Assembly (NCBI GenBank): GCA_900074885.1
Contig: FJUW01000034.1
Coordinates: 188,021 to 252,020, forward strand
Source: Rhynchosporium graminicola
Taxonomy: Eukaryota; Ascomycota; Leotiomycetes; Helotiales; Ploettnerulaceae
Length of the DNA: 64,000 nt
Reading direction: 5' to 3'
Notes under the pieces: generated by a model
Seen by the model: only the letters and a program-made list of their open reading frames with translations
What the model was told of the DNA's origin: nothing
Database searches by the model: none
Position numbers and translations under genes: made by a program
Part shown: one piece after another, positions 1 through 10,263 of the stretch
Numbering within the stretch: position 1 is the stretch's first letter
How the letters are laid out: every line of letters begins with the position of its first letter

Positions 1-818
1 TTCCATCAAAACCTTCTCAGAATGATTTGCAAAAGTTGCTGTAGAATGCTGAAGTCACAATAAAGATGTTTCTCGGCCGAATACTAAAGCATCTCATTTT
101 GCCCAGTGAAGCGGACTTCGAAAGTCCTGTAATACTTCCATGGCTATTGAAAGATCAGCAAAGAAAATGTGCTGAAGCGACATAGTCACTCTGGAGAGTC
201 ACGAAATAAATTCGCTGAGATTACTTCTGATGGCCTTGCTGATTATCACTTTAAACAAAGTCATATAAACCGTCCACGACTTTGGACTTGAATCACAGGT
301 GCCGAAATGGCTCAGTCCGGAATAGCATAAGGAATGAAGCCCAAACAGACGACAAATCAAAATCAACATGCTATGAGCACAAGAATTTGAGCCACATGAC
401 GACTTCGCATTGAGACTTCGGCGCGCTTCAGATATTGAGCAAGCAGAAATCTAGTTTAGACCGAAGTTTCCTTTCAGTTGCTTAATTCCTACTGTATCTT
501 GCGAAGAAGTATGGCATCGATATTCGACAGTGCTACAGTGCTGTATATCTCCGTTACTGTAAAGAGGACTTACTGAGAGTGAACAATGGGATTCAGATAG
601 AAAGAGGTTCAAAATGGGAAATGTTACACCATCCATATTTTCACGTGCCAATTTCAGCACAAAGGAACATTGGAGCCTTGCGATTGAGGCTGAAACAACT
701 TCTGCTCAAACCTGACCAAGAGAAATAAGATTTCGAGCTTTCTAACAGCGCAATACTCCCATTTTCTCTCAATAAAACCCTGGGTATATACACTGCGTCT
801 GCACTCTTGTTCCTCAAA
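1..818. other. Intergenic, no gene seen
   Basis: No coding structure with splice signals or a recognisable protein could be found here. The longest open frame (451-660, minus strand) is 69 residues with no familiar motif. The last 100 bases, with a CT-rich stretch and TATA-like words near 785, probably hold the promoter and 5' leader of the downstream hydrolase gene. Confidence 0.6.
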
Positions 819-2081
819 ATGCCATCACGGATATGTCTCCGGTCCAGCCCTTTCCACCAACCTCTTAACCTCCTCAGAAATTTCAGCTCCCAAAAGGGTA
901 CTACCCCTCTAAAGCTAGCCTACGACCTACACTCACCCAGCAAACCCTCTTCCTCTGCTCCACGAGCCATAATATTCATGCATGGACTGTTCGGGTCCAA
1001 GACGAACAATAGGAGCATCAGTAAGTGAGCCTCCCTGTTAAAACCGTTTTGGTGTTTTGGTTCTTGTTAGTAAGAAAAGCGAGCTAACTAGTTCTCAGGG
1101 CTCTTGCAAGGGATCTAGGGAGACCGATTTATGCCGTGGTATGTTTTGTATCTTGGAGGGATAATAGAGGAGTTAGGGGACTGATGTGCCGCATAGGATC
1201 TACGGAACCATGGCCATTCACCACACGATCCTAATCATGACTACCTCTCCATGGCAAGCGATGTCGAAGGGTTCATGACAGACCATGGCTTAGAAAAACC
1301 TACACTGATAGGTCATTCGATGTACATCTCCCTTCCCATCCACTCTACCATAAACATTAGTTGAGCATTCCCAGGGGTGCCAAAACAGCAATGACACTCG
1401 CCCTCCGTTCCCCAGACCTCATACACGACATCATATCCGTGGACAACGCTCCAGTAGACGTAGCTCTCATGAGTAGCTTCGCACAATACATCCAGGGCAT
1501 GAAGCAGATTGAGGAAGCGATGGTCACGAAACAGGCAGAGGCAGATAAGATACTGGCGGATTATGAAAAAGTACTTGCTCCCTAGCCCCATCTCAAACCC
1601 TCCCCGATACCTGTCTAAATCCCAAACCCTCCAAAAATACTAACAGAGCCACCCAGTCCCTACCGATCCGTCAATTCCTCCTCTCAAACCTCTACCAACC
1701 ACCCCAAGTCACAACCAAGAAGTTCCGTATCCCACTCCACATCCTCGGCTCGGCCTTGGGAAATCTAGGAGACTTCCCCTTCAAAGAACCTGGAAAAGTG
1801 CGCTTCGAAGGCCCTGCGCTGTTCGTGAGGGGTCTGCAGAGTAAATATGTACCAGATGAGAGTTTACCTGCTATTGGGGAGTTCTTTCCAAGGTTCAGGT
1901 TGGCGGATGTGGATTGTGGACATTGGGTGATTTCGGAGAAGCCGGAGGAGTTTAGACGAGGTATGCTTAATTCTTTTTTGGGCGTCTTTAAACAGTAGAG
2001 ATGCTGTCTCCGTTGAAGAAGGTGTCGCTAATGTGGGTTCTGCTAGCTGTGGTAGAATTCCTGACGCCGAACGACGATTGA
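819..2081 (+). CDS. Mitochondrial alpha/beta hydrolase, ABHD11 type
   Basis: Six exons: 819-1024, 1099-1138, 1197-1321, 1375-1570, 1657-1960 and 2047-2081, giving 301 residues. The Arg/Ser-rich, acid-poor N-terminus looks like a mitochondrial presequence. It is followed by the oxyanion-hole motif FMHGLFGS, the nucleophile elbow GHSMG (Ser near 123) and the late catalytic His in DCGHWVISEKPEEF. This order is typical of the ABHD11 (yeast Imo32) family of mitochondrial serine hydrolases; the natural substrate is not settled by sequence. The start is the ATG at 819; the open frame reaches further upstream only through TTG. Exon 1 must use the GTGAGC donor at 1025, because the GTAAGT four bases earlier breaks the frame. 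The last exon restores the conserved ending AVVEFL, whereas reading through the final intron gives an unrelated tail. Its 3' end converges with the Rab gene about 200 bp away. Confidence 0.87.
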
Positions 2082-2283
2082 AAGCGAAAGTGTACATTCT
2101 AGTGTAATAATATAAAGGGTATCGTGCTATGCCACACTGCTTTGCGAAAGCTCATGCCTCCTACAAACCCAAACTCCATGCATGTCTGTTCATGAATCTC
2201 ATAGCCAATGTGATATCCAACGGAAGAAACCACCTCCCTTTCCCTGCACTTCTCATACTCCCATGTTCCTGCCCGATCACATC

Positions 2284-3085
2284 TCAACATGCACATCCTC
2301 CTCCCTCAGCCTGCCCCTCTCCACCCACACTAATCGTCCCTCCGGCCCTCTTTCCCTTACTCATCAGTTCCGGCCTCTTCACAATCTCCCCCACCGTCTC
2401 CAAGAACGGTTTCCTAACATTCTCCCTCGTCTTGCTACTAACCTCGCACCAACCCACCGCGCCTCTCTCTTCCGCCAACCTCTCTCCCTCCTCCCTACTA
2501 ATAGTCCTACTCGCCTCTCTATCCAGTTTCGCACCCACGAGATAGGTGACCGCGCCCGGCTGAGCATTATTCTCGACCTCATCGAACCAGCGGGACATGG
2601 AGAGGAACGACTCCCGATTCGAGATGTCGTAGACGAGGATTATCCCTTGCGCGCCGCGATAGTAGGAGTTGGATAACGTGCGGAAACGTTCTTGGCCAGC
2701 GGTATCGAGGAGGTTGAGGCGGTAGGCGGTGTTGTGGACGGAGAGCCTTTTCACCTGTAGTTGCGATGATCTGTTAGTTACCGCTTTCTTCTATCGTAGA
2801 AACGGGCTGCCCATGTTTATGCGAAAATGCATGACGCAGGAGGAAATAGAAATACCAGTGGTAGGAGAGGGGGTACACGTACTTTGAAATCTACACCGAT
2901 AGTTGCAGTAGATGACTCGTTATCAAATTGATCATCGCAATATCTTATGAGCACTACGTATCGTTAGAAGGCTGCTGGCAGATGCATGGCGGGGTTTGTA
3001 GTAAGTACTTACAGGCTGATTTGCCTGCTCCTGAAGGTCCGATCATTAAGATCTTCAGCGTGGGAAGCGACTCGTCGGATGCCAT
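2284..3085 (-). CDS. Rab18-like small GTPase
   Basis: Three exons on the minus strand: 3013-3085, 2883-2953 and 2284-2754, giving 204 residues. G1 is GPSGAGKS, G2/switch I contains TATIGVDFK, switch II is DTAGQERFRTLSNSYYRGA, and G5 is EVSSKT. The C-terminus ends in Cys-Ala-Cys after a Gly-rich linker, a geranylgeranylation signal, so the protein should sit on membranes (ER or lipid droplets for the Rab18 group). Two oddities are visible. The Trp usual before DTAGQ is Leu. The G4 guanine-specificity motif NKxD reads AKLD (codons GCG AAA CTG GAT), so the key Asn is missing. All exons are in frame and the other motifs are intact, so this is not an obvious pseudogene. Assignment to Rab18 rather than another divergent Rab is by overall resemblance only. 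Confidence 0.82.
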
Positions 3086-3452
3086 TTGGTTGCCCTTTAC
3101 GCAAGAGTTGTGCTGTTGTGAGGCTTGTAAGAAAAACTGTAGGAGCGTGTATGTTGGAACAAGGCTGGGAAGCTGGGGTTTTGATTCACGACGTCAGTGT
3201 TGCCTCCAAAATTAGCGTCGCCATGTCCGGCTTCCAGACACCACAACCTCCGACAGAGACCATTCACATGTAATGCAGGAGAGCACGAGAACACTTCACG
3301 GAAGCGAAATCAAGGCACGTTTTAGTTATTTAGTTTTCATTTTCCTAGCCCTATGTATGGCAGTCGCGCATACATGTCACGCCGTATGCCCACAAAGCAA
3401 GACCATGACCAATGCAAATGACCAGTGAAAAAAACCCAGAACGACCAGCACT

Positions 3453-4510
3453 TTACACCTCGTCCAAAACCTTCTCCTTGAACTCCCGCTCAACCTTCTG
3501 TCCCGACTCATCAGTGTTCGATTCGCCGTGGAGGTTGAGAAGAGCGCCAAGGTCGAACTTGGGTGCCTTCAGGAGCTTGACCTTTCGGATGTGGACCTGT
3601 CTGGATGTTAATAGGGTCCCTGTAGGAATCTACAGACCTGAAATAACATACATTCTGTAATGGGTAAATGCCTTGGGTAGCCTTCTCGATCTCACGACCG
3701 ATGACCTCGGGGATGAGCTTGGCTGTGAGTTGTGTGAGGGTGCAGCTGGAGGCTTCGCGGACAATGATATCGGTCATCTTCTTTCGGATAGCTCTGATCT
3801 GCGAGGAGGCGGCGTAGGTGGTCTTCTTGATCTGGTTTGGGCGACGCTTGGTGAAGGCGATAGCGAACAGACGGAGGAGGTAATCGTCGGTGGTCTTGAC
3901 TGTGACATTGGCCTCGATCAAAGATTGCCACTTTCGTACGAGCGAGCGAAGCTTGTCGGATGTGAAATCAAGACCGTGGAAGTTGGTCAAGCAGTTCTTT
4001 CCTTGAACCTCATCGACGCGTAGCTTGACCTTGCGGAAAGCGTGGTCCTCATCCTTCTGCAAATCCGCCAAAGAAACTTCGAAGATTCTGCCCTTCAATG
4101 AGTCGTTTGCGTTCTTGAGACCGGTGGTGCGGTTGACAAGGGTCTTTCCGACACTGCAAGATTATTAGAATTGTGTGTTTGGGAAATTCGAAGGAGGTGA
4201 TCGTACTCTCTGATTTGGAAAGATGAGGGGGCCTGAAATATTGTTAGCCACCGTACGGGTTCTGACCAGTTGTATGTTCGCGCATACCTTGACTTGGTAC
4301 CAATCCTTACGGGTGAAGGGGTCTACGGTCTTCTTCTTGAGACCCTTCTTTCCCTTCGAAAGGCGCTTGTTCCTATCTTCCTGTCAGACTCTGCATCTCG
4401 AATTTGTTGCCCCTCCTGCCACCGCGCATCGTATGCCCAATCCAAGATCCGCAGCATTGATTCGGAGTGTCTAGAGTATCGAGGTAGGATACTCACTTTC
4501 CGACAGCCAT
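3453..4510 (-). CDS. RPS1: 40S ribosomal protein eS1 (Rps1/S3a)
   Basis: Five exons: 4497-4510, 4288-4372, 4207-4232, 3652-4153 and 3453-3596, giving 256 residues, the usual length for fungal eS1. The N-terminus [19 protein letters not shown], the middle stretch ending in [12 protein letters not shown], and the C-terminal part [20 protein letters not shown] are highly characteristic. The protein is part of the small ribosomal subunit near the mRNA exit. The first exon has only 14 coding bases before a 124-base intron, a common layout in fungal ribosomal protein genes, where an early intron often carries expression signals. It lies head-to-tail with the Rab gene, 367 bp upstream of its start. 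Confidence 0.96.
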
Positions 4511-5662
4511 GATTGCGATAAGTTACCTAGTCGCTGGGCTGTTGTTATGAAGTGGGTTGTCGACGTTCCTTAATTCCAGAGTGAAGTCTGATGGTCAAAT
4601 TTTGGAATTGGTGTGCGGCACTAGTGCGATGACCTAGGATATTAAGCGAAAGTCTTGGCGACATAGAATTTGTGATTGAGCTCATCGTCCAACTTTACCC
4701 CAAACTTCAATGTGCTGTATCTACAATTTATCATTCACCCATGTGTACTGATGGCGATTGAATATCGGGAACATGGTAATTTGTTGCGAAATGCTGCCTC
4801 TTACTGTGGTAGCTCTAAGCAAGCACACCTGTCCGACTCGATTACACTGGCAGTCAATTTATTTCATGCAGCCATGACTGCTGCTTCATTGAAGAGAGAC
4901 ATCAAGGACCTTTACACGTTGTTCAAATGTTCAAAAGTTTGAGAAAAGAGTTCAGCTTTAAATTCAAGATCGAGCAAAAGTTCCTCCGATGCCAACATCC
5001 CACTGTCACTAGTGTCTACCGGCAAGCCGGAAGTATGCAGCCATTCCCAACTTACAAAGTCATCCAAGAGAACATAAACAGGCGTTCATCACTTCACATC
5101 TCAATCGGGTCTTAATTACAAGCATGCATATGCAACAGTCTGTTCATTTAATAGGTAACGTATTCTACCTTTATCAATTGAATACAAAAGCAGGTTTTAC
5201 GACAGCGGTGAGTGACTTCCTGCATCAACTCCCTCCGACCCGCACCATTGGACTGCATCGTCCGTCCTCTCGGACGGCTTCCGGGTACAAGACTCATAGG
5301 ATAGATGCAATTGTATTTCTTTGTAAGTACAATTGAACCAGACCAGATTTCGACTAAATGACAGGATTGATATAATCCTGTTTCTGTCCTTGTTCTGCCA
5401 TGTTCGCGGTAGTACGAAGCTGTCCTGTGGTGTCCTTCCTGTCCTGTTCCAAGTCCACCGCTCCAACGCCGTGTCCGTGGCGCCGAGACGGAAAGATATT
5501 CGTCGTGTTCTGCCTTCCCGGCTGTTTCGGGGAATAGTTGCATAGCCGTCGTCGGTCTTCATGGTTTCCAGGTACTGTTCACCCTGGTCGATAGAGTTTT
5601 CATTCCGTCATTTGTACTTCCTTCATTGGAGTTCAGTACAGCAAATTGCCTCAGCACCGTCC
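4511..5662. other. Intergenic, promoter of eS1; no gene seen
   Basis: This gap holds the eS1 promoter at its left end and the 3' flank of the minus-strand orphan gene at its right end. The open frames here (for example 5148-5562 minus) have no recognisable motif and overlap each other in several frames. I see no RNA gene. Confidence 0.5.
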
Positions 5663-6103
5663 TCACGGACTACCATGTCTCTCGTTCTGATGATGGTACT
5701 CCTGGAAGTCCTCAAAACTAGGAAAGCTGTAATAGTTCCCAGCTGCACAATGTCAGTACTTGTTCCCAGAGAACAATTCCCAAGGTAGGGTGAACTCACA
5801 TTGTTGAATCACAATCTCAAATGGTTCTTTCCTGTCCACACTTCCCGGACTTCCCTGTCTACTCGAGCATACACTTCCAGTAGACTGTCGGTGCTCTCTC
5901 TCATAGTTTTGCTGTGCAGTGGAATAACTCGCTACCCTTGACAAGAGAGTCGCTGCTCGCGCGTCATGCAAAGTTGCTAGGTCATTGCGTGAGGCGTTGG
6001 ATGTTGCTAGCGAAGGAGCTGTGGCGCTTGCTCGCATGAGTTTTGGACGTCTGGATGAGGATAGCTTGGGAGATGAGTTGCGGGATTGTGATTTGGATGC
6101 CAT
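5663..6103 (-). CDS. Conserved-looking small hypothetical protein
   Basis: Two exons, 5800-6103 and 5663-5742, with a 57-base intron (GTGAGT donor, GTGCAG acceptor) give a 127-residue protein. It starts at ATG 6103; the longer open frame upstream begins only at TTG. The first 90 residues are Ser/Arg/Ala-rich and probably disordered. The end is compact and aromatic: it reads SGNYYSFPSFEDFQEYHHQ and then stops. I do not recognise a domain. Splicing replaces a meaningless tail with this aromatic motif, which is the best argument that the gene is real. Its upstream side faces about 4 kb of repeat-rich DNA with no other gene, an unusually long potential promoter for so short a protein. Function is unknown; a small nuclear or regulatory protein is only a guess. 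Confidence 0.6.
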
Positions 6104-7230
6104 GCTGATAATGGTTTGGACTCTGCGGTCCCTTGGTCTGGTAGATTGCAATGGTTTGGTTGTCTGCTCTTTCCTCTGGATCGTGTAGTGGATATGTTAA
6201 CTCGTCGATGAATCCACGCGAAGTCCTAGGCTGGGCGAGATGAGAACGATGGGCGGTCAATTCAGCGATCTGAGCCGGGATATTGTATGATGTCGTATAA
6301 GTAAATATCTCTGTATATGTCGGACCAAAGGTAGAGAGGAGTCTGAAGTGGTGTATAGGTAAGATAGCGCTAGTAAACTCCAGTTTCCTTGAGTCTCGGA
6401 TGGGTAGAAGTCTCCGTGAGGTAGAGTGGTAAGATGATGCGTGTGTGAGGAAGTCCGGCGATTTTGTTGCTCGAGTTTATTCAGGCTTGCAATTGAATAG
6501 GTAACGTTTCGACGACGGATGAGTAGACGTTGACGGGGCGAAGAAGCATTAAATGTATCAAGTTGTATCTCGGAGGGCCACGCTTGAAGAGAAAGAATAG
6601 CAGGAGAGGAGAATAGTCTAACAAGGCGACCAGCGAGATATAAGCAGTCCAGTCCAGACCAAAGCGTCTGAAGACAGACAACGCAACGGACCCCCTCGTC
6701 CCCTGGTCCTCCTCGCTCCACCCTCTCACAACCAAAGACTGCATGCACTAGGCCACACTAAGGCATCTATCTATCTCAACATGCATTACATCTTCCGTAC
6801 AACCCAACATACTCTGTACCAGCACATCCACCCAAAGCAACTAGACCTACCTCCAAACGCATACCTTCCTTACCCTTTCTTTACCTAACACGAACCAAAA
6901 CACGTATCCCTCCCATCCCCGCAGCGCAGCCACACACACATCCATCCTAAGCTCCACTCCGCGCCCACGGCAACGTCTCCGGGATCCCGGGACGGATCCA
7001 CAGTAACGGTCTAGCCCTTCCTCCTTTCCAAGTTCAAACTGTAAAAATGGCCCAGAATAGGATGGCCCCCCGCTCCAGGAGAGATCCAGACCGGATCATC
7101 ACCTCTATCTGCAGTTCCTGGTGGTTCTACTTATTCCGTACACGTGCGGTGACGGATTGATTACCGGATTACCTGATTACGGACAGTCGTCATGATTATT
7201 ACTATTGTTAATATCCGGAAGTGAGTTGTT

Positions 7231-7268
7231 TGATGGATTGATGGATGGATGGATTGATGGATTGATGG
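7231..7268. repeat. GATGGATT/GATGGAT tandem repeat
   Basis: Short tandem array of GATGGATT and GATGGAT units in the intergenic region. Confidence 0.85.
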
Positions 7269-7666
7269 CAGTTTTATGATGGAGGATGGTTGGGTGTTGT
7301 ATTGTCTTTCTCCAAATAACAAACACATGCAGAGAGAGTATAGTGAGTGTGCAGAGGGAGTGTGCAACTGGATTCACGAATGGTACCTACTCGTATGAGT
7401 GCATCACGCATTGTAGCGTATCGGATTTCGATAGGTTGCTTCATATTTGCTTCGGATGGGATGGGATTGTTCATCTATGTACGAAAGCCTCTCACCCCAC
7501 CCCTCCTGGCTGGACCCTGACATTCCAACATGCTTCGTATCTTGTCTGTGCATGACATTATTACCAGGGCAGGTAATCATTCCTCCTCGTCGAGTTGTCT
7601 TATTTCCACGTACCTACTTACCTGGCTAGATACACATACCTACCTACCTAGGCATACCTAAAAGGG

Positions 7667-7687
7667 TAGCTAGCTAGCTAGCTAGCT
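7667..7687. repeat. (TAGC)5 self-complementary tetranucleotide repeat
   Basis: Five TAGC units plus a partial copy. The unit is effectively palindromic (GCTA/TAGC), so the tract can fold on itself. Similar but shorter GCTAGCTAG tracts occur near 10446 and 44262. Confidence 0.85.
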
Positions 7688-8720
7688 GTACCTGCCAAAT
7701 GGCCCGATCCTCTTATAAGTACCTCTGACCTTACCTAACCTCACACACGCTGCCGTTCCGTCGCCCTCCCCCGCCCCCGGGCTCGGCTTCAAGACGTCAG
7801 CTCGCCGCCACACGTCAGCGTGTGTGTGAATGCTCCATTTCATTTCCATATCTCCCACCGTACCTACTTTCTCCTCGCCATCGATTCGGTCCACCCATCT
7901 ACAAGCAGCACAGCACAGCACAGAGATCTGACTCCGTTCACTACCCGCCATTCATAAGTCTCCCCCCTCACGCGATAGCCTTCCCATTGTTCCCACCCAT
8001 CCTTCCTATTCATCCATCCGTCCATCCCTCTCTCTGTCCATCCATGCATATATATCCCCGTGCGCCACTGCGCTGCGCTGTGCAGTCAGAAACTGGTATC
8101 GTTCATGTGGAAGCTCCCCAGTCGTCACTGATATGATGTGATATGATATGGATGTATGTAGGTGGCAGGCAAGGTGGTGGTGGGTGTCTGGTCTAGGTGT
8201 ATGCATGCGGGTGGGCTTACTCACGGAGTATAGTGCTGCACCCCTCTTTCTACCTACATTCCTTCCTTGCGTTACTTACTACTGTAGTACTAACCGAGGA
8301 GGCCGAGTGGTGCCTTAACTCCGTAGCTCGGTTCAAGGAATCGTGAGGTTGGACGAGGTGGTTTACTCATTGATTCCTGGGGATGCTGTTATTGTCGGCA
8401 GATATATGGTTGGATGAGATGGGTTAGTTATCGGTAATACTGGTAGGCAAATATGTAAGTAAGGTAGGTGGTAGGTTCAAGACAGAAAGCCCGACAGTCT
8501 TCATGCATGGCACGATTCAAGACCAGTACAGTACTGTAACGCCAGCAGCCACAAGGATACAGAGACTTACTTTGTCCTACCACACAACTTACTCTTCATG
8601 CGAACATACCTTCCTATCATATAACCCCGATGCATCAGAAACGAACAGAATGGGAGGCTGTCTGTCACTGTCTTGTCCTATCCTACCCTCCCTTCATTTG
8701 CCTCATCTCACACCAATTGT

Positions 8721-8781
8721 CACTCACTCAATCCTCACTCACTCAATCCTCACTCACTCAATCACTCACTCACTCACTCAA
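8721..8781. repeat. CACTCACTCAATCCT tandem repeat
   Basis: About three copies of a CACTCACTCAATCCT unit pass into pure CACT repeats. Confidence 0.85.
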
Positions 8782-9033
8782 CTCCCTCTCTCATCAAATC
8801 AAGCCAGCATTCCCCTTTCCCTCCATTCCATTGCATTCCGTCTAACCCAACCAACCAACTCACTACCCACGCAAGCATACAAACGAGCCCTTCTCCCGCC
8901 GTGCGAATCAAGAGATACCATAATATAGTTCCGTACCTAAGTAAATATCCCATGCTATCTCTCAAGGAAGCTCTCTTCCAGTAAAGTTACCATGAGAGGC
9001 GGGTTATCGCGATACACTGCATCTTGACAGCTG

Positions 9034-9053
9034 CACCACCACCACCACCACCA
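9034..9053. repeat. (CAC)n trinucleotide repeat
   Basis: About six to seven CAC units in intergenic DNA, not part of a supported reading frame. Confidence 0.85.
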
Positions 9054-9430
9054 CGACCTACCGTCCGCATGTTACTGCCTAATTCCCAATTGCCTAATGC
9101 TACGACACGCGGAAGCATAGAAGCGTTAGGTTGTGAATAACCGAAATCGTGTGGAATCTGCCATCTTCCCCCATTCCCCATTCCCCATCCCGTCTAGATA
9201 CCTACCCTACCATACCACACTCTATCTCAGCAAGCGAACATTGCAAAAAAGCAGAAACAAAAAACCATAAACAATGGAACCCCCCGACCAAAGATCACCC
9301 ACCCATCTATCCTTCGTAGACGATAGAAAGACGGGGGGAAAAAAAAAGATTAATCAACCAACCGACCAACCAACCCACCGCATACACCACAAGGTAGGTA
9401 GGTTCGGGAAATCTTTTCACTATCCAGTCA

Positions 9431-9475
9431 CACCCACCCATCCATCCATCCATCCATTCATCTATCCCTCCATCC
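9431..9475. repeat. CCAT tandem repeat
   Basis: Imperfect CCAT/CCAC tetranucleotide array. Confidence 0.8.
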
Positions 9476-9613
9476 AAACCATCCTGCATACATACAACCA
9501 ACCAACCGACTAATTGATCGGCCATGTCATCTCCCTCATCCTCATCTCATCTCCTATCTTATCCTAGGTATCCCATCCCCAAGAAAAAGCCGGGGGATTC
9601 TCGTGGCCCGTCC

Positions 9614-9634
9614 CGCTCCGCTCCGCTCCGCTCC
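9614..9634. repeat. (GCTCC)4 pentanucleotide repeat
   Basis: Four tandem GCTCC units. Confidence 0.85.
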
Positions 9635-9956
9635 ATTCACCTCGCCCGCCAGGCCCACCTACCAGACCGCTGGTACCTACCTACCTACCCTTTCCCAAGT
9701 ACCTAGGTAGTGACTTGTGACTGAATTATGACTGAATGACAACACATAGTACATCATCCCCACGCACCCACCCTTGACATCGCGCGGAACACTCTTCCTT
9801 TCTCTCTCTTGTTTTTGTTCCAACCCATACTCCATTCCCTTATCTCTATTGGTCTATACGATGAGACCCAGCGGTCAATATTCCGAGATTCTAGAACCAC
9901 GTGGGGTGGGATGTAAGGTGTCATAAGGTTTGGAAAACTCTTGATTCGAAAAATTC

Positions 9957-9982
9957 CATGCTATGCTATGCTATGCTATGCT
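9957..9982. repeat. (CTATG)5 pentanucleotide repeat
   Basis: Five tandem CTATG units about 280 bp beyond the URC1 stop codon. Confidence 0.85.
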
Positions 9983-10263
9983 ACGTCCGTCCTATCTAGG
10001 CCATCAATTTCTACGTATCAAATGAGATGAAAAGGGAAAGCATACCCCCAATCAAGCTGGGTATTGTATCATGGATATACTTTAGCTCAGGTTGGGCACA
10101 GCGACCGACGTTCCTGCATCCGCGCCCAAGGTATGCTCCTGTGCCATACCAAGATGGCGAGTCTGGTCTTGCCACAAGAACAAGTCAGATTTGGCCAGGT
10201 GATGCATCGGTTTCTGGGCTTGGGTTGGGGCGGGATTATTCAGTGGTCGATGCTTGGGTTATG

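Larger units (their letters stand above)
6104..10263. other. 4.2-kb gene-free region rich in simple repeats
   Basis: There is no convincing coding gene. Many short open frames appear on both strands, but they follow the repeats or lack motifs. The stretch is full of low-complexity words such as CCTACC, TGGATGGATTG, TCACTCACTCAATC, CCATCCAT, GCTCC and CTATG, each clustered separately (listed as repeats). On the left it would be the upstream region of the minus-strand orphan at 5663-6103; on the right it is the 3' flank of the URC1 gene. A long regulatory region or a non-coding transcript is possible, but nothing in the sequence proves either. Confidence 0.5.

Noticed and set aside
6257..6748. 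163-residue minus-strand frame
   Set aside because: No motif, biased composition and a nearly equal overlapping frame; likely chance in a low-complexity region.
7667..7687. TAGC repeat as a transposon end
   Set aside because: No coding remnant, terminal repeat partner or target duplication nearby; treated as a simple repeat.
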